Shown piece by piece: positions 49,966 through 62,432 of a stretch of DNA of 64,000 bases. Positions within the stretch are counted from its first letter, which is position 1. Each line of letters starts with the position of its first letter. Location: assembly GCF_025118155.1 (NCBI RefSeq), contig NW_026251388.1, positions 558,001-622,000 of the forward strand, written 5' to 3'. This DNA comes from Cokeromyces recurvatus. Its lineage: Eukaryota; Mucoromycota; Mucoromycetes; Mucorales; Mucoraceae. The notes below the pieces were generated by a model. It was given only the letters and a program-made list of their open reading frames with translations. It searched no databases and had not been told where the DNA came from. The position numbers and the translations under genes were made by a program.

Positions 49966-50247
49966 TTTCAGTAAATAACCCCAGGTCTAATCGGAGAGAA
50001 GCAAGTAATGGTTAGTAACGAGTGTCTGTAGTTCTATTTTATATGGCAAGATTTTAGTAAATAATGTTATAAATTACAAGCAATGTAACAATGAGTCTTT
50101 GCATGGTAGAATTGATGGTTGTTTACTTGATGAAAGACATTGATAAGGGAGAGGAGTTGTTCCTTTTATTAAGTTCGAGTACATGTACAAGTGAATTTTT
50201 TTTTTATTCAAATAATGATGGCTTTTTTCTTTTTTTTTTTTATTTAA
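49621..50247. other. Intergenic region with (ATT)n and poly(A)
   Basis: Contains an (ATT)n trinucleotide repeat at about 49830-49862 and a 30-nt A run at 49933-49962. No gene seen. Confidence 0.6.
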
Positions 50248-51164
50248 TTAAGCAGTTGCTTTCCATGCACTATAAATTTGAAAAATAGAAGCGAATCCAC
50301 CAAATACACCTACCAAGACATCTGGGAAATTTGATTTCTCCAAAGACCAATGAATAGTTAATGGCAAATAACTAATGATAGTAAATGAGCAAATGAATAT
50401 ATATATATATATAACATCCGTTTATTTTCTTACCCTGTATTAATACATGTATTCACGAACATTGTTATTCTCTCTGCTTTAATAGAAGCCATCTCAGCTT
50501 CAGGGTCTTCACATGTCTCAATATCACCCGCTTTAATACGTTTTAATAAACCAGTCTCCCTTCTCTTTAAATCTTTGTATTGTTCCATCAATCTACCATA
50601 TTCCAAAATAACATAAGCAGCCCAGAAACGACAACTCCAGATGCCAATCTTATTCGTCTTTTCTTCACTCAATGGGATCACGTCATGAGCACCTAACCAA
50701 TAGATATGTTCTAAGGGGTAATAGATGATATTAGCCCAATTCTGAAGTCGTTCGATTGTTAAAGCCAATTTGGTTGAAGGTGGATGATATTCGAGATAAT
50801 TCATATATTGTATCATAGGTAATAGACCATAATAACGTAATAAGATTCTAAAATCACTTACGGGGCCAGCCAAGTTTTTTATACGTTGTATTAAAGAAGC
50901 TGTTGTCTTTAATGAACCCTTCTTCTTCCTGTATATAAACCAAATAATCACTTTTGACCAATATTGAATAAACTACATATGAAACATGCTAAAAGATTAG
51001 GTATACATACATAAATTATCATTATTATTATTTACCATAAGCACTTTATCTGTGCCTCGAACAGAGTTTAGGAAACGAACAAGATGGTCTAACTTTGGGT
51101 TAGAAGAACCTAACAGTTTAGCAATAGCTAAAGGATTTATTAATTCTTTTTGCTTTTCAGTCAT
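50248..51164 (-). CDS. PEX11: Peroxisomal membrane protein PEX11 family
   Basis: PEX11 proteins bend and elongate the peroxisome membrane before fission. Three exons give about 265 residues. Exon 1 reads MTEKQKELINPLAIAKLLGS then NPKLDHLVRFLNSVRGTDKV, exon 2 FIQYWSKVIIWFIYRKK, SLIQRIKNLAGPVSDFRILL, RYYGLLPMIQYMNYLEY, LERLQNWANIIYYPLEHIYW-type helices and KIGIWSCRFWAAYVILEYGR. Exon 3 reads YLPLTIHWSLEKSNFPDVLV then GVFGGFASIFQIYSAWKATA at the stop. The amphipathic N-terminal helix, the central FRILRYYG segment and the C-terminal GxxGG hydrophobic helix are typical. Sequence resembles the PEX11C/GIM5 branch more than PEX11A/B. I reject upstream in-frame Phe-run codons as translation of an A-run 5' UTR. 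Confidence 0.9.
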
Positions 51165-52018
51165 GAAGGAAACAAAAAAAAAAAAAAAAAAGAAAAGAAA
51201 AATAAAAAAAAGAAAAAGAAAAAAAAAGAAAAAAAAAAAAGAAAAGAAAAGAAAAAAAAGAAATTGAATTTTCATGTGAAATAATCTGGAAATTACATAA
51301 TAAATGTGGAGAATTTTTCTACTCGTTACACACTGAATTAAAATAGATTATAATTATTACAAATATTTATTGTTATTTTACTCAAGACCATGACTCTTGG
51401 GCAAGAAAGATAAATCATTGAAATTATTAAAACCTGAAACAAAGCTTAATTTCCTAAAGTTATTAGTAAATGTACTATTTTATTATGTAAATAAAATAAG
51501 GGGAAACATTTATTCCCGTTACATATTTAAATTAAGGGGGAAAGAAATATGTATAGTAGGAAGGGAAAAAAAAAAAAAAAGGAGAAAAAGTAATAACATA
51601 GAATACCAAATAGATATTATTTTGCTTGTTTGTCTTTACAGGGTAAAAAATGATAAAATAACGTGTAAATATATATATTTTTTTTCTTTAAGAAAAGCTT
51701 TTTTTTTTAAACAAGAAAAAAAAAAAGGGGGGGTGGAAAGGGGGAGGATAGAAAAGGGCTATTTATATATAATAAAAAAAAGGGGGGATAAGGAAGAAGA
51801 AGGTAAAGAAATATATATGCAAATATGAAAATATGATACAAATAAGGTTTCTTTTTTTTTCTTTTTGTAACCTTTTTGCTTTGTTTTTTTCATGAATGAA
51901 AGAGGAGTAGGGTGATATAGGGTTTAAGCTTTTTTTTTTTGTCTTTTTTTTTTCGTCAGTATATATAAATATATATGTATATAGGAATTAAAAGTTGATT
52001 ATTTACAAAGTGAATGAA
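51165..52018. other. A-rich intergenic region
   Basis: PEX11 5' region, dominated by an A/G run on the plus strand (51174-51260), and the PHD-gene 3' flank. The 143-residue plus-strand frame at 51397-51828 is Lys/Ile-rich low complexity and I do not regard it as a gene. Confidence 0.5.
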
Positions 52019-54168
52019 TTAAAGAAGTGGTTCCCAGAATGGCCCTGAATCAAATGAGAATTCTGTGAGATCTTGTGAACAAATAGTAGAAGGAGGAACA
52101 TTCGCAGCATATCGATGTACTGCTTGAGGAGACATCATGTCAGGTACAATTGAATTATTGCTTCTAATAAAGTTAAATATCATATTAGTATTATTATTTT
52201 CTTTTAATGTACATCTTTACTTACAAGTTTTCACCAAGAAAAACGTCAGTTGCATTAGGAGCAAATAAACCTTTTCTAACTGATTCAAGAGATTGGAGAA
52301 GAGCTAAGCGAGATAAAATTTCTAAACTTTCAGGATCCAAAATAAGCATGTTTTCATCTTTAAATTCAAAAGGTTCGTTTGAATTCAAGTTTTCATTAGG
52401 CGTTGTTACTTCACTTGTTTCTTGACTACTTGTACTACTATATCTTGACTCAGACAAAACGTCTGGCCAATCTGTAGGTGTCTCAGGACCAGGTAAATCA
52501 GTTGAATAGCCATCATCATCCAAAGGAGGAGGAGAAGAAGAAGAAGATAGAGCGGATTCTGATGATAGAATAGATGAAGTAGGAATAATCTCTGTTGAAG
52601 TTGTAATCATAGTGGGTGATAGTTGTTCTTTTTCAAAATATGAAATAGGTTTATCATCAATTTCCATATGATCTTCTTCTACTACTTCTTCCTCAAATTC
52701 ATCATCATCAAATTCATCATCAGTTGTACTTGAGTTTAAGGCAGCAATACGCTGACTCTTCCATTGAGCAGCATATCTCCAAGTAATTGAACTAAGTAAT
52801 TTTGAATTTTTATCATTTGTAGATGAACCAAGTGATAAGAAACAGGAAGGACAACGAAAGGTTTCTTCTTCTAAAGATTCTTGACTTAATTCAAGACATT
52901 CTAAATGAAGCCAACGATAACAATCGTCGCATTGTACCATGGATCCAAATTCTTCATGAGGTACATCACAAATACAATCAATAGCTTCTTTCTTCTTTCT
53001 TAAAGGAGGACGCTGTTGAAGAATAGATTTACGTTTCATTTGTATACGTTGTTGTTCTATTTTATCGTTATTTAATACAAGCTGTACTTTAGGAGGTCTT
53101 CCAGGACGTCTCTTATCAGTATTAGTATGATTTGTTTTATGTGTTGCAGCATAACGACCTATATAAATAATATATATTTAAAAAAAAATAGTTATATCAA
53201 AGACATTATAAATTACTTTACCATGCTGACAATAATGAAGGTATTTATGATGATAAAGTTCTTTCTCCATTCGAACAGATGAATCATGAACTAAAGATTC
53301 AATTAGTGTCGCTCCTAAACGAGCTGATTTCTCGTCTTCATTGTTGGGTTCAATTGGTTTTGTATCTGTGGAAAGTGTGAGTTGAATGGATTGATCTTCT
53401 TTATTAAAAGAAATTTGTTTTGTTTCACGAGAAATAAATGTAAGATATTGTTTAAGTAATCGAAGGTTGCGCAAAGATGAAGAAGATGATGGTGTTGATG
53501 ATGAATTTATTGTATTTGACCAATCAGAGTTAGACAACGAGTTATCCATGTTCGTAGTAGTATGTGGTAATAAAGAGAGTGATTGTAAAGATGAAGTGAT
53601 TGAATTAGTGACATTATGAACAGGGTCGTTATTGCTAGGTTTCTGTTTAGGTTGTTTGGTTAAGAATCGAGTAGCTTCTGATAAGCGATATCTAAATTGC
53701 TTAGCAATAGAATGAATATCATTTGAAGAATTATCATTCTTTTTAGTAGCCGTATTTGATGATCGACGCTTTAATTTGATAGAAACAACTTCAGATAATT
53801 TTGATTTTTGTTTGTTGGAAAGCTTTGTTACTTTCTTTGTATGATTTTTATTATTGCTATTATAAAAAAAAAAGATTGATGTCAAAATTGTGTATCGTTA
53901 AACAAAAAGACTTGCAATAACAAAAAAGATACTATCATACATGTATTTGATGTTCTTTACTTTATCTTTCCCCTTATATTTGATCCTTTATGAATAAGTT
54001 TATAAAGGATACAAGAAGATCAAATAAAATAAAAGGAAATAAAAGGAAAATGGGAGAAAGTAAAAGAACAAAAAATAAATCAAGAAATATGATAGGCTCT
54101 GTTGCAAGGCAATAATAATAATGTTAAAAAATATAAATATGTAAAAATAAAACTCACAGTGATTTCAT
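52019..54168 (-). CDS. PHD-finger protein with AT-hook
   Basis: The first exon is only 11 nt (ATG at 54166-54168, MKSL), joined after a roughly 290-nt intron to NNKNHTKKVTKLSNKQKSKL. Next comes a Ser-rich exon with NDIHSIAKQFRYRLSEATRF and RMEKELYHHKYLHYCQHG, then RYAATHKTNH, an AT-hook (KRRPGRPPK) and a canonical PHD finger: CICDVPHEEFGSMVQCDDCY then RWLHLECLELSQESLEEETF and RCPSC, with the full C4HC3 set. An acidic, Ser/Pro-rich linker follows, and a last exon ending SFDSGPFWEPLL. Such PHD fingers often read methylated H3K4; the AT-hook would bind AT-rich DNA. No catalytic domain is visible, so an adaptor in a chromatin-modifying complex is likely. It resembles SET3/ASH1-type PHD fingers but lacks a SET domain here. 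Confidence 0.85.
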
Positions 54169-55870
54169 GATGTTGACTAATTATTATTATTTATGATTAT
54201 TTTTCCTCTCTTTCTTTTTATTCTTTTTTATATTTTATTTTTTGTTTGGATGGGGAGGGAATCTGCCTAACTACCTTTTGTGGAATAATATGTAAAATAA
54301 AATATATATCTTTATCTTGTTTTTTTTTCTTAGAGAAAAAAAAAGTAGGTAAAAGAAAATATAAATAAAGAAGAAAAAGGAATATATAAAATTAAAAATA
54401 AAAAAAAGGTATAAAAATAAAATAAAATAAAATAATAAAAAAAAAAAAAAAAAAAAAAGTGGAGGAAAGCGAAAAGAAAGAAAAAAGAAGTTTATAGTTT
54501 AATTTTTTTTTTCTATTTTTTTTAATAGGGTGTGCGAATATATTGACCGTCTAAAAAAAAAAAATAATAAAAAAAAAATTGAAAAAGAGCGATCTCTTTT
54601 TCTCTTTTGTGACCGATTAAAGTTTCGGTATTGCTTTTTATTTGTTTCCGATTTTCACTTAATAATATCCTCCGAATGAAGAAATGGAATAAAAGTCGAT
54701 TACTTTATATAATAATGTCGTGTTATAAATACACACATATGAATTTATAATATTTGGGATACAAATGCGTATATATCTTGGTGATTATATAAACCATTTA
54801 TATACGCTACAATGACGTCACATTAGTTTTGTAATTTATGCTTTTTTTTGGATCTCCTTTATCTTATTAATTGCTGCATGTCATTCATACAAATAAATAT
54901 AAATGAATATTATATTATAAAGCTATATACGTATACATATCAATTTATTCTCTTATTATTTTATTTTTTTGGAAGAAAGAGAAAAAGAAAAAGAAGATAA
55001 GCAACTATAGTTATAAATGAATAAACGCCAAGTAATAGTAAAACATTGTCATATTTATATAAATGCATAAAATAAGATTTAGCTCTAATATGTTTCTTTG
55101 TGTTATCTTTCATTATTATGTTATTCTACCTGTTACAAAACTAAGAATGAATCTTCCTTTTATAATAAAAATAGCGTTATTTATTCTCACTTCCTTATTA
55201 TAAATACGACCCCACTTGTCTTTTTTTTTTTTTTCTTCTTCTTCTTTAAAAAGAAGGAAAAAGAAAGTAAGTTTATTATTATGGGTTGTTATTATGAATC
55301 TCCGCTGATCTTTGAATAGATAATAATTATATACTTTTTTTTTTTTTTTTTGCTTTACAAAATAGTACGATCGTCATTCATATATAATACTATAAAAAAA
55401 GAACTAGGCTATTTTTAATCCCATTTCTGCTATTACTATAGCTACTGTTGCTACAACAACAACAACAATAATAACTATTGCTACAAGCCTCGTATCGGAG
55501 TACAAATTGATAATGTGTGTTTTATTCTAATTTTTTCGCTATCAAATAACATTCCATTTGATATATTTTTTTTTTATAAAATATAAAAGTGATACATGAA
55601 TATAATAATAGCCGTTTATCTATATTTTTATGTATATTTTTCTTTTTCTTTTTTATTATTTACTACAATTAGTCTATTTAGTCGTGTAACCCGCAAGCAT
55701 GCAATGCTGGTCAATGTAACCAATTTTATGCGATTTTTTTTAAGAAAAAAAAAAGAGCCCTAATGAATTCTAGAACTTATTTAAAAGTAAATCATTCGAT
55801 ATTTTATTATAAGAAAAGGAAAAGAAAAAAAAAAGCTTTAGATGATACAGGTATATTTTCATGTGTATAT

Positions 55871-55904
<34 letters not shown>

Positions 55905-57861
55905 AGAATATCAATATATCATATAAGAAGAAGCATTACTATTTGTTTGTTTTTATATATAAAAAAAAAGATGAAGCAAAATAGAGCAATTGTATATAAT
56001 GAATGTTACACACCTATGTACGGAATAAGTATAAATGGGCATATTATGCATCTATTTACTGTCTATGATATGCACATGTGGTGTGTTCAAGTAAATGTAA
56101 TGGCTCATATAACCTTTAGCGGTCATTGAAACTAGATAAGTAATACTCTTGGACCTTATCACATACTATGCCTCCCATGCTTCCCCCCCCCTTTTTTTTT
56201 TTTTTTTGACAGCCAACGATTATTTTGTAGAATTTGTCATCTGCTCTTCAAGAAATTGTAATTTTCATAAATTATGATAGCGTTGGTTAAAATATCCCAC
56301 AATAATAGAATCTGATGTCTGCTGCGTTCAATTATTTGCTGCTTGAGAGATTTACTTGAATTATGTTCATTCTTATACGCTATAAAGGATGAAATAAACA
56401 AAATGCAGATCATTGTCATCCCCTTTCTTTTCTTTTCTTTTGTGATTTAGATAAATAAGACTAGAGGAAGTAACACGTTGTTGAGATATCATTAATATGG
56501 ATGTATCAAAAGATATAAATTCGAATCTAAAGCTATCATTATGAGATATCGTAGAGCCTTTACCCCTCAAATGTGTCGAGAATAGGTATGAAGATAGTGG
56601 TTTAATTTTTATACTCAGTAGAACAATAAATGTATAATGATAATAATGTAAAATTGTATAATTTATCTTACAACAACTATGATCATGCAACCTGTTTTTT
56701 TTTAGCATAAATACTCTTACAACTCATGCCGTAGAGCTTAAAACATACTTTTTTTTCTTACTTGAAAGAAACGTCCCTCTCTTGCCTCAAGGGCTTCTTT
56801 TTACTTAATTGTTAACATGGAACAGTATAGGCCGCTTTAGCCCAATCTAATGGAGGGAAAGAGAGAGAGAGCGATAAAGAACCTCTTTTTATGTTAAACA
56901 GTAACATGCTATAAAGGTCTTAAATGAACAACAATGTCTGGTTTCCTAGTTCTATTTCGCTGTGCTTTATCCTCCTTTCTATTTATTATTGTAAATGTGT
57001 ATATATTCGTAGCGTTAAGGAAATTTTTAAATAAGCTTTAAAGTCTCTATTCTTTATTGTACTAGAATGTATATCATATTTTGTAATAAAGTACTTTATA
57101 CACGATTTTTACTATCTAGAATATGTGTAGCATTGTATATACCACATGGGAACTTTATAATGTGCGTATTCTAAAATAATAATAATTGGATGTTTATTAT
57201 CTCCCCCCTAACAATATCCCTTTACTTCTTGTACTATTATATATAAATAGGTGTATACATATTTGCGGGTATCATCCCTGGGATTTATAAACTGAAACTG
57301 TTTGGAGTATTTATTAAGCAAACCTACAAAACAATGCAGATTGTCAATCGTTTATGCATCACGTGTACTCTTAACTAAACTTTAACATATCTATTATTAC
57401 ACATAGTTATCAAGAATAACAAAAGAAACATGTCTTCAGTGTTATTTATTTGTTCCTATTCTACTAACGTCCTTTCTTGATGTATCAATCATTCGTATTA
57501 CCTTTTGAAAATTCTATTATTACTTATTTCGGTATAAAGATCTGTCCTCTTCATTACTATGATTGTATGCTGCTATTACGACTTGTATGAATAACATAAT
57601 CTGTATACTTTATATTTTTTTTTCTTTATCATTGATCCCTAAAGACCTATTTTTTAATTTTTTTTTTATCTTATCATTAAAACAGATTGGGACAGTTTTA
57701 ATATCATTAACATAGTGTGTCCAATAAGGTTTCATAAAAAAAAAAAAGAACGAGGGGTGTGTACGTGCTAAGCAATAATAGTAACGCTTACTATATTTAT
57801 CTATTTGTTATTCATTCATTTATTTATTTATTTTACTTGCTTATTTATTATCTTTACTATT
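54169..57861. other. 3.7-kb gene-free region between divergent genes
   Basis: AT-rich promoter side of the PHD gene (A/T runs at 54441-54460 and nearby), then sequence without recognisable coding content. Contains T or A runs near 55220, 55336, 55873-55901 and a CCCCCCCC-T run at about 56183-56206. The frames at 55763-56129 arise from A-rich sequence. The last part (from about 57780) is the PP2C gene leader with TTTA repeats. Confidence 0.5.
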
Positions 57862-59547
57862 ATGCCTGTCCCAATCCGTACATTAACAGCAGCAGCTGGT
57901 CTTGGTTTAACAGGCGTAGGTGGTTATTATTACATACATACAAAGCAGGCAATCAAAGAAGCTGCCACGCCTATCACTGTAAAAGAATCTTTTGTACCTA
58001 AACATTATGATTCGCGTCCTTTTACTTTACTCACAAGTCAAGAGATTGATGAACGATTACGTGCAGGTCAATTTATAACCAAAACTAAGAATATAAATAA
58101 TGTGAAAGCTGTTTATACAAACCAATTGCCTTCCAATAATCCTGTTGAAGATAATTATAGTATTCATACTTTTCAAAATGGTTTAATTGCTGGTGTTTAT
58201 GACGGTAAATTATTATTATTATTATTAGTAAAAAAATTCTTTACGTTTAACTTTTTGTAGTATAGGTCATATTGGTCCTCAATGTTCTCGATTGATCAAA
58301 AAGCAACTCCCTATTTATATGGCTCGTGAATTAGAGCTTAATTATAATAATGAATCTCAGGAGAAGGCTATCTCTGATGCATTTGAATATTTAGATCAAG
58401 ACATTCAACAACGTTTTTATGATCTCTTTCCTAAAAACATAAAACGTGTGACTGAAAGAGATATTCGCGCTGCTATTGAACGCCAACCTGATCAAGCAGC
58501 TACACATGCTATTATTAGTGAAGCCATTCATGGTTCATGTGCTTGCACTGTGTATCTAAAGGATGGTATTGTTTACTCTGCTAACACAGGCGATTCTCGT
58601 GTTGTCAGTAAGTTTTATACATGCATATATATATAAAGGAAATCATATTGATATAAATCAATCTTTATATAAAAGTCGTAAGTCAAGAAGAAGATGGTAC
58701 TTGGAAGGGTAGACGATTAGTTGAAGAACAATCTCCTGCTAACCCCGAATGGCGTGCTCATATGCTCTCTCAACATCCTTCAAATGAATCTGATGTACTT
58801 GTGATGAGAAAACGTATATTTGGTTTGATTGCGGTTGGTGGATGTAAGTGTCTATGTCTATAGCATGCATATAAAATACACACTATATTTACATTTTTAT
58901 CTATTTCAAAAAAAAATATAGCATTTGGTGATATCATGTATAAAGTCCCTGTGGAATACCAAATGAAAGTATTTCCGTACATTCCTTATGACATTTATAA
59001 AACATTTGCACGATATCATCATCGTATTGTTGCCAATTATCGTACGCCTCCTTATCTTCAATCTAAGCCACTTGTTTCTCAACATAGGTTAGAAAAGAAG
59101 GATCGATTTATTATTTTGGGTACAGATGGATTATGGGACGAATTAAGTTGGACTGATGTGCGTAGTAGTGACGGAGATGAAGCAGCAGCCAAGATCATGA
59201 GTCAATGGAAGAAGAGCACCGAAGCTAATCCTGCAACCCATCTTATACGACAGGCTCTGTTATTAGATGCCGTATATAAAAATATAGGAATAAAAGAAAA
59301 AGTAGAAGATGAAAGCTATGAATTATCAAAACGATTGACAAGAAAGCCCTCTCGTAATTATCGAGATGACATTACTGTTACTGTGATTGAATTAACAAAT
59401 AAAGAGGATCAATCTGACATTGTAACTGATACAGCAGCACTAGGGCCTATGTATGAAGCAGAAGAAGTAGATATCAATGTTCCAAGATTAGTTGATCCAA
59501 ATAGAAAATCTTCATGGTTTTCTGGTTGGATTTGGTCTAGGCTTTAA
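57862..59547 (+). CDS. PP2C-family phosphatase, pyruvate dehydrogenase phosphatase-like
   Basis: Four exons give about 480 residues. The N-terminus MPVPIRTLTAAAGLGLTGVG-GYYYI suggests mitochondrial or membrane targeting; an earlier in-frame Met at 57805 would only add a Phe/Ile/Leu-rich leader, so I start at 57862. PP2C motifs in order: NNPVEDNYSI, GLIAGVYDGHIGPQCSRLIK (metal-binding Asp, with GHIG in place of GHGG), EAIHGSCACTVYLKD, VYSANTGDSRVV, then DRFIILGTDGLWDELSW and SRNYRDDITVTVIEL. All metal-coordinating aspartates are present. In the family, PDP/Ptc5-type enzymes dephosphorylate and activate the mitochondrial E1 subunit; this length and the FARYHHRIVANYRTPPYLQS segment fit PDP better than small cytosolic PP2Cs. 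The C-terminal 50 residues are a polar extension ending WFSGWIWSRL. Confidence 0.88.
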
Positions 59548-59806
59548 AAAGTCAAACTCTCAATAATAATAAATAACACGATAGGATATTTAATTGGAAA
59601 ACAAAGGGAGTACAAATAAAACTTCAAATATTGTAAATTTATTAGAAGCACACTATTTATATATTATTATGATTACTATTATTATTATTATTATTATTAT
59701 TACTATTACTATTATTACTATTAAAAGGAAATTAAATAAATATACGTAAGCTGTATAATATTAAAGAATTTATACTGTACAAATCTATATTATAAATAAT
59801 AAGGCT

Positions 59807-61273
59807 TTAAATTGTTATTACACTGGGATCACCATTCTATGAAAGAAATAAATGAATATCTTTTCTTTTTCCAAATAAAAAAAAAATTAAAACATTATCA
59901 TATACACACTTACAAAAGGATGACGCCAGCCACATTGAAATTCATCTTTTTTATAAACTCTATCTGCACTAGTAGAAGTATTATAACCAATATGATACAT
60001 GAGTAAAGTTTTACTTGTAATTAATGAATCAGTACAAAAGGAACATTCTGGTAATTGACCCCTTAAACATTTCTGAATAATAATATCAGGTGGCATATCT
60101 GCATATTTTAATAATAATTTTGACGTTAAACGTGCTACATCTGGTTTCAAGAAAAGACCGCTAATAATAATAATAATAATAGAAAGTTTTAGTTGAATTG
60201 CCTTTATGTATATATGTATGTATATATGTGTATACATACCTTCCACCTGTTCCAACAAATATCCCACAATGATTTGGTCTCGTTTGATGTGCTTGGTAAA
60301 TAATATTTTCAATTTCATGCCATTCACGTTGACCACACACAGGGAAATCATCTTCCATTAATGCATAATAGGTACTTTGATATGTATTTGTTACATAATC
60401 TAAAGCCTTTGAGACATGAAGTCGTTGATTCCAATCTTTACCTTCTTCTTGTATCCATCTTAAATAACGTTGACCTTTAGTCGTCTTTGAAAAATAATCT
60501 TGGGCGAGATCATATTGAGAATGATTTGAGAAATGAGTATAGATGATAGCTTGCATATGACTATAAGGTGAATCTGGGGAAGGGTCCTCTGGCCAATTGG
60601 CCAGATAGGTTTCAATGGTTCTTGTCAGATAAGCTGGATCACCTCGTCGAGGTGCGGTCATGAAGACAAGGGTGAAGAGATATTGATCATCATTGGACAT
60701 AATCGTACTCAACTCACTCGACGTAACTAAAGTCTCTTGTGTATAATAAGAATTCAAGGCCATCAAGACGGGTAAAGTTAGGGTGACTACCATGACTGAT
60801 TTTTTCATACTGGACCAAATCAATCTCCAAAGTGGAGTACGTCGATATCTTTCAAGGGTAATAAACTCCATTACGTCTTTTACTTTACCTGAATCTTCTC
60901 GTTTTTCATGAGCCAAGAGCGTTTGAAGGGCAATCGTAGCCAGGAAGCCTGTTATCAAACCAGATAAAGACCACCAAAGAATATTTCGAACTGTATAGTT
61001 GATGAGACACATGAACAGTTGTAATGTCACTTTACGTACTGTTACTTTATGATTAGAATCTTCTTGTCCATAAATTAATATATATTTATCGTCAATACAG
61101 AGTGACTGAACTACCAACAAAGCAAATAAGAACGGAGATAGACCTATTCATGAATATTGAAATAAAAAAAAAATATAAGTATAAATGTATACAAATCGAT
61201 AGAATGATGATTCATTCGTTCATTCATTCATTCATTCTCTCTTTCACTCTTATTAGGATGCTTTTTTTTCTTT

Positions 61274-61307
<34 letters not shown>

Positions 61308-62432
61308 TTTACCTTGGCTACACTCATGCATAGAATCACTAAAAAATAAAGAAGGAAAAGCCCAACCTGTCGATTTTGAAAATAAAAAACCTAACAAGAC
61401 ACGTAAACTAGATACAGACGTAAACAAAACGACAAGTAATTCTATAAATCGTCGCGTCCCACTCACGATATGAGATAATGATTCCTCAAAGAGACCTAAA
61501 ATTAAGACATTCCAACCATAGAGCATGATACTCGGTAAGGTCCAATCAAATAAAAAAGGAGAAAATACCAAATTTTTTATGTCCAGACGATAAAGGACAA
61601 AAGAAGGTGAAGAACATGATAAATTCAAGATGTTTAGAGAATTAAGAGTAGAAACAAGAAGAGCAATAAGAATCATATATCTTGTTACGATAGGCAAAGG
61701 CCATAAGCAAAGAATTTTATGAGATTTACTCTTTTGTTGGTCTTCTAGTTGCAGATTGGCTGTGTGACCATGACTGCTACCATAAGTGGTATGATGTTTA
61801 CGTATAGAGGTACTAGAACAAAAACTGGCATTACTGGAATTAAAAGAAAGTTGACGAGTACGATGATGACGAATGATGTATTTAGAATTTCTTCGAGTAT
61901 GAGGTTTAACTATAGTTGTTAATGTTGTTGTTGATGAAGGAGTAGTAGATGAAGGCATGTTTAACAAGAAATTTCTAACATTACGAGGTGATACTACATT
62001 AGGTGTTGAAAAAGTACTAAAAGTAATGGGTATAGGTTGCGAGACAGACCAACGAGTTAATTGTTGTGATAAGAGAGAAGAAGAAGTAGGATGTATAAGC
62101 GGTTGTGTATGTGTTTGAGAGGTTAACTTTTGATTTTTTTGTTCCTTTTGATTTTGTATTGGTTCTATATGATGTTCTTGTTTTTGCTCTTGTGGTTCTA
62201 ATGTTGTATTTTGTTGATTTTCATTAACATTATTTTCTTTTATTGACTCATTAGATATTAGATTATTAATGTTAACATTATTGGCATCATTATCTGAATT
62301 AGCAATAGGCATGGGGGTATTATCTTCAAGAAGAGCAGAATCTGAATGATGAGATGGTGAATCCCGATTTGACCTTGTTACTTCTTGTATAAGTCTGATA
62401 GAGCCAAATAGTTTAAAAAGAGAATCTCGCAT
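59807..62432 (-). CDS. Polytopic membrane protein with glycosyltransferase-like (PGAP4-type) domain
   Basis: Four or so exons give about 790 residues. The first 230 residues are disordered, Asn/Gln/Ser-rich (MRDSLFKLFGSIRLIQEVTR). Several hydrophobic segments follow: ILIALLVSTLNSLNILNLS, LPSIMLYGWNVLILGLF, FIELLVVLFTSVSSLRVLLG, LSPFLFALLVVQSLCI, WSLSGLITGFLATIALQTLL and SVMVVTLTLPVLMALNSYY. The soluble C-terminal part reads TLVFMTAPRRGDPAYLTRTI, YYALMEDDFPVCGQREWHEI, NHCGIFVGTGG spliced to RGLFLKPDVARLTSKLLLKY, and FQCGWRHPF spliced to NGDPSVITI. An EDD acidic motif followed by a GTGG-x-GLF loop resembles PGAP4/TMEM246, the GPI-side-chain GalNAc transferase, and MGAT4-like folds. The extra N-terminal TM bundle is not typical. 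The intron at 61266-61310 has a 31-nt homopolymer by its donor. Confidence 0.6.
61276..61306. repeat. Poly(T) tract of 31 nt, intronic
   Basis: On the coding strand a run of A a few bases after the GTAAAC donor of the exon ending DSMHECSQ. Confidence 0.95.

Noticed and set aside
51397..51828. 143-residue plus-strand frame rich in Lys and Ile
   Set aside because: Made of A-runs and AT-rich low complexity; no domain, no splice context, no codon signal.
55763..56129. Overlapping plus-strand frames with Lys runs
   Set aside because: Both depend on translating a 30-nt A run; nothing protein-like outside it.
57690..57735. CATAGTGTGTCCAATAAGG, resembling a mariner terminus
   Set aside because: No matching inverted partner was found in the window.
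58770..58982. Minus-strand 70-residue frame
   Set aside because: Antisense to PP2C exons and an intron; no coding character.
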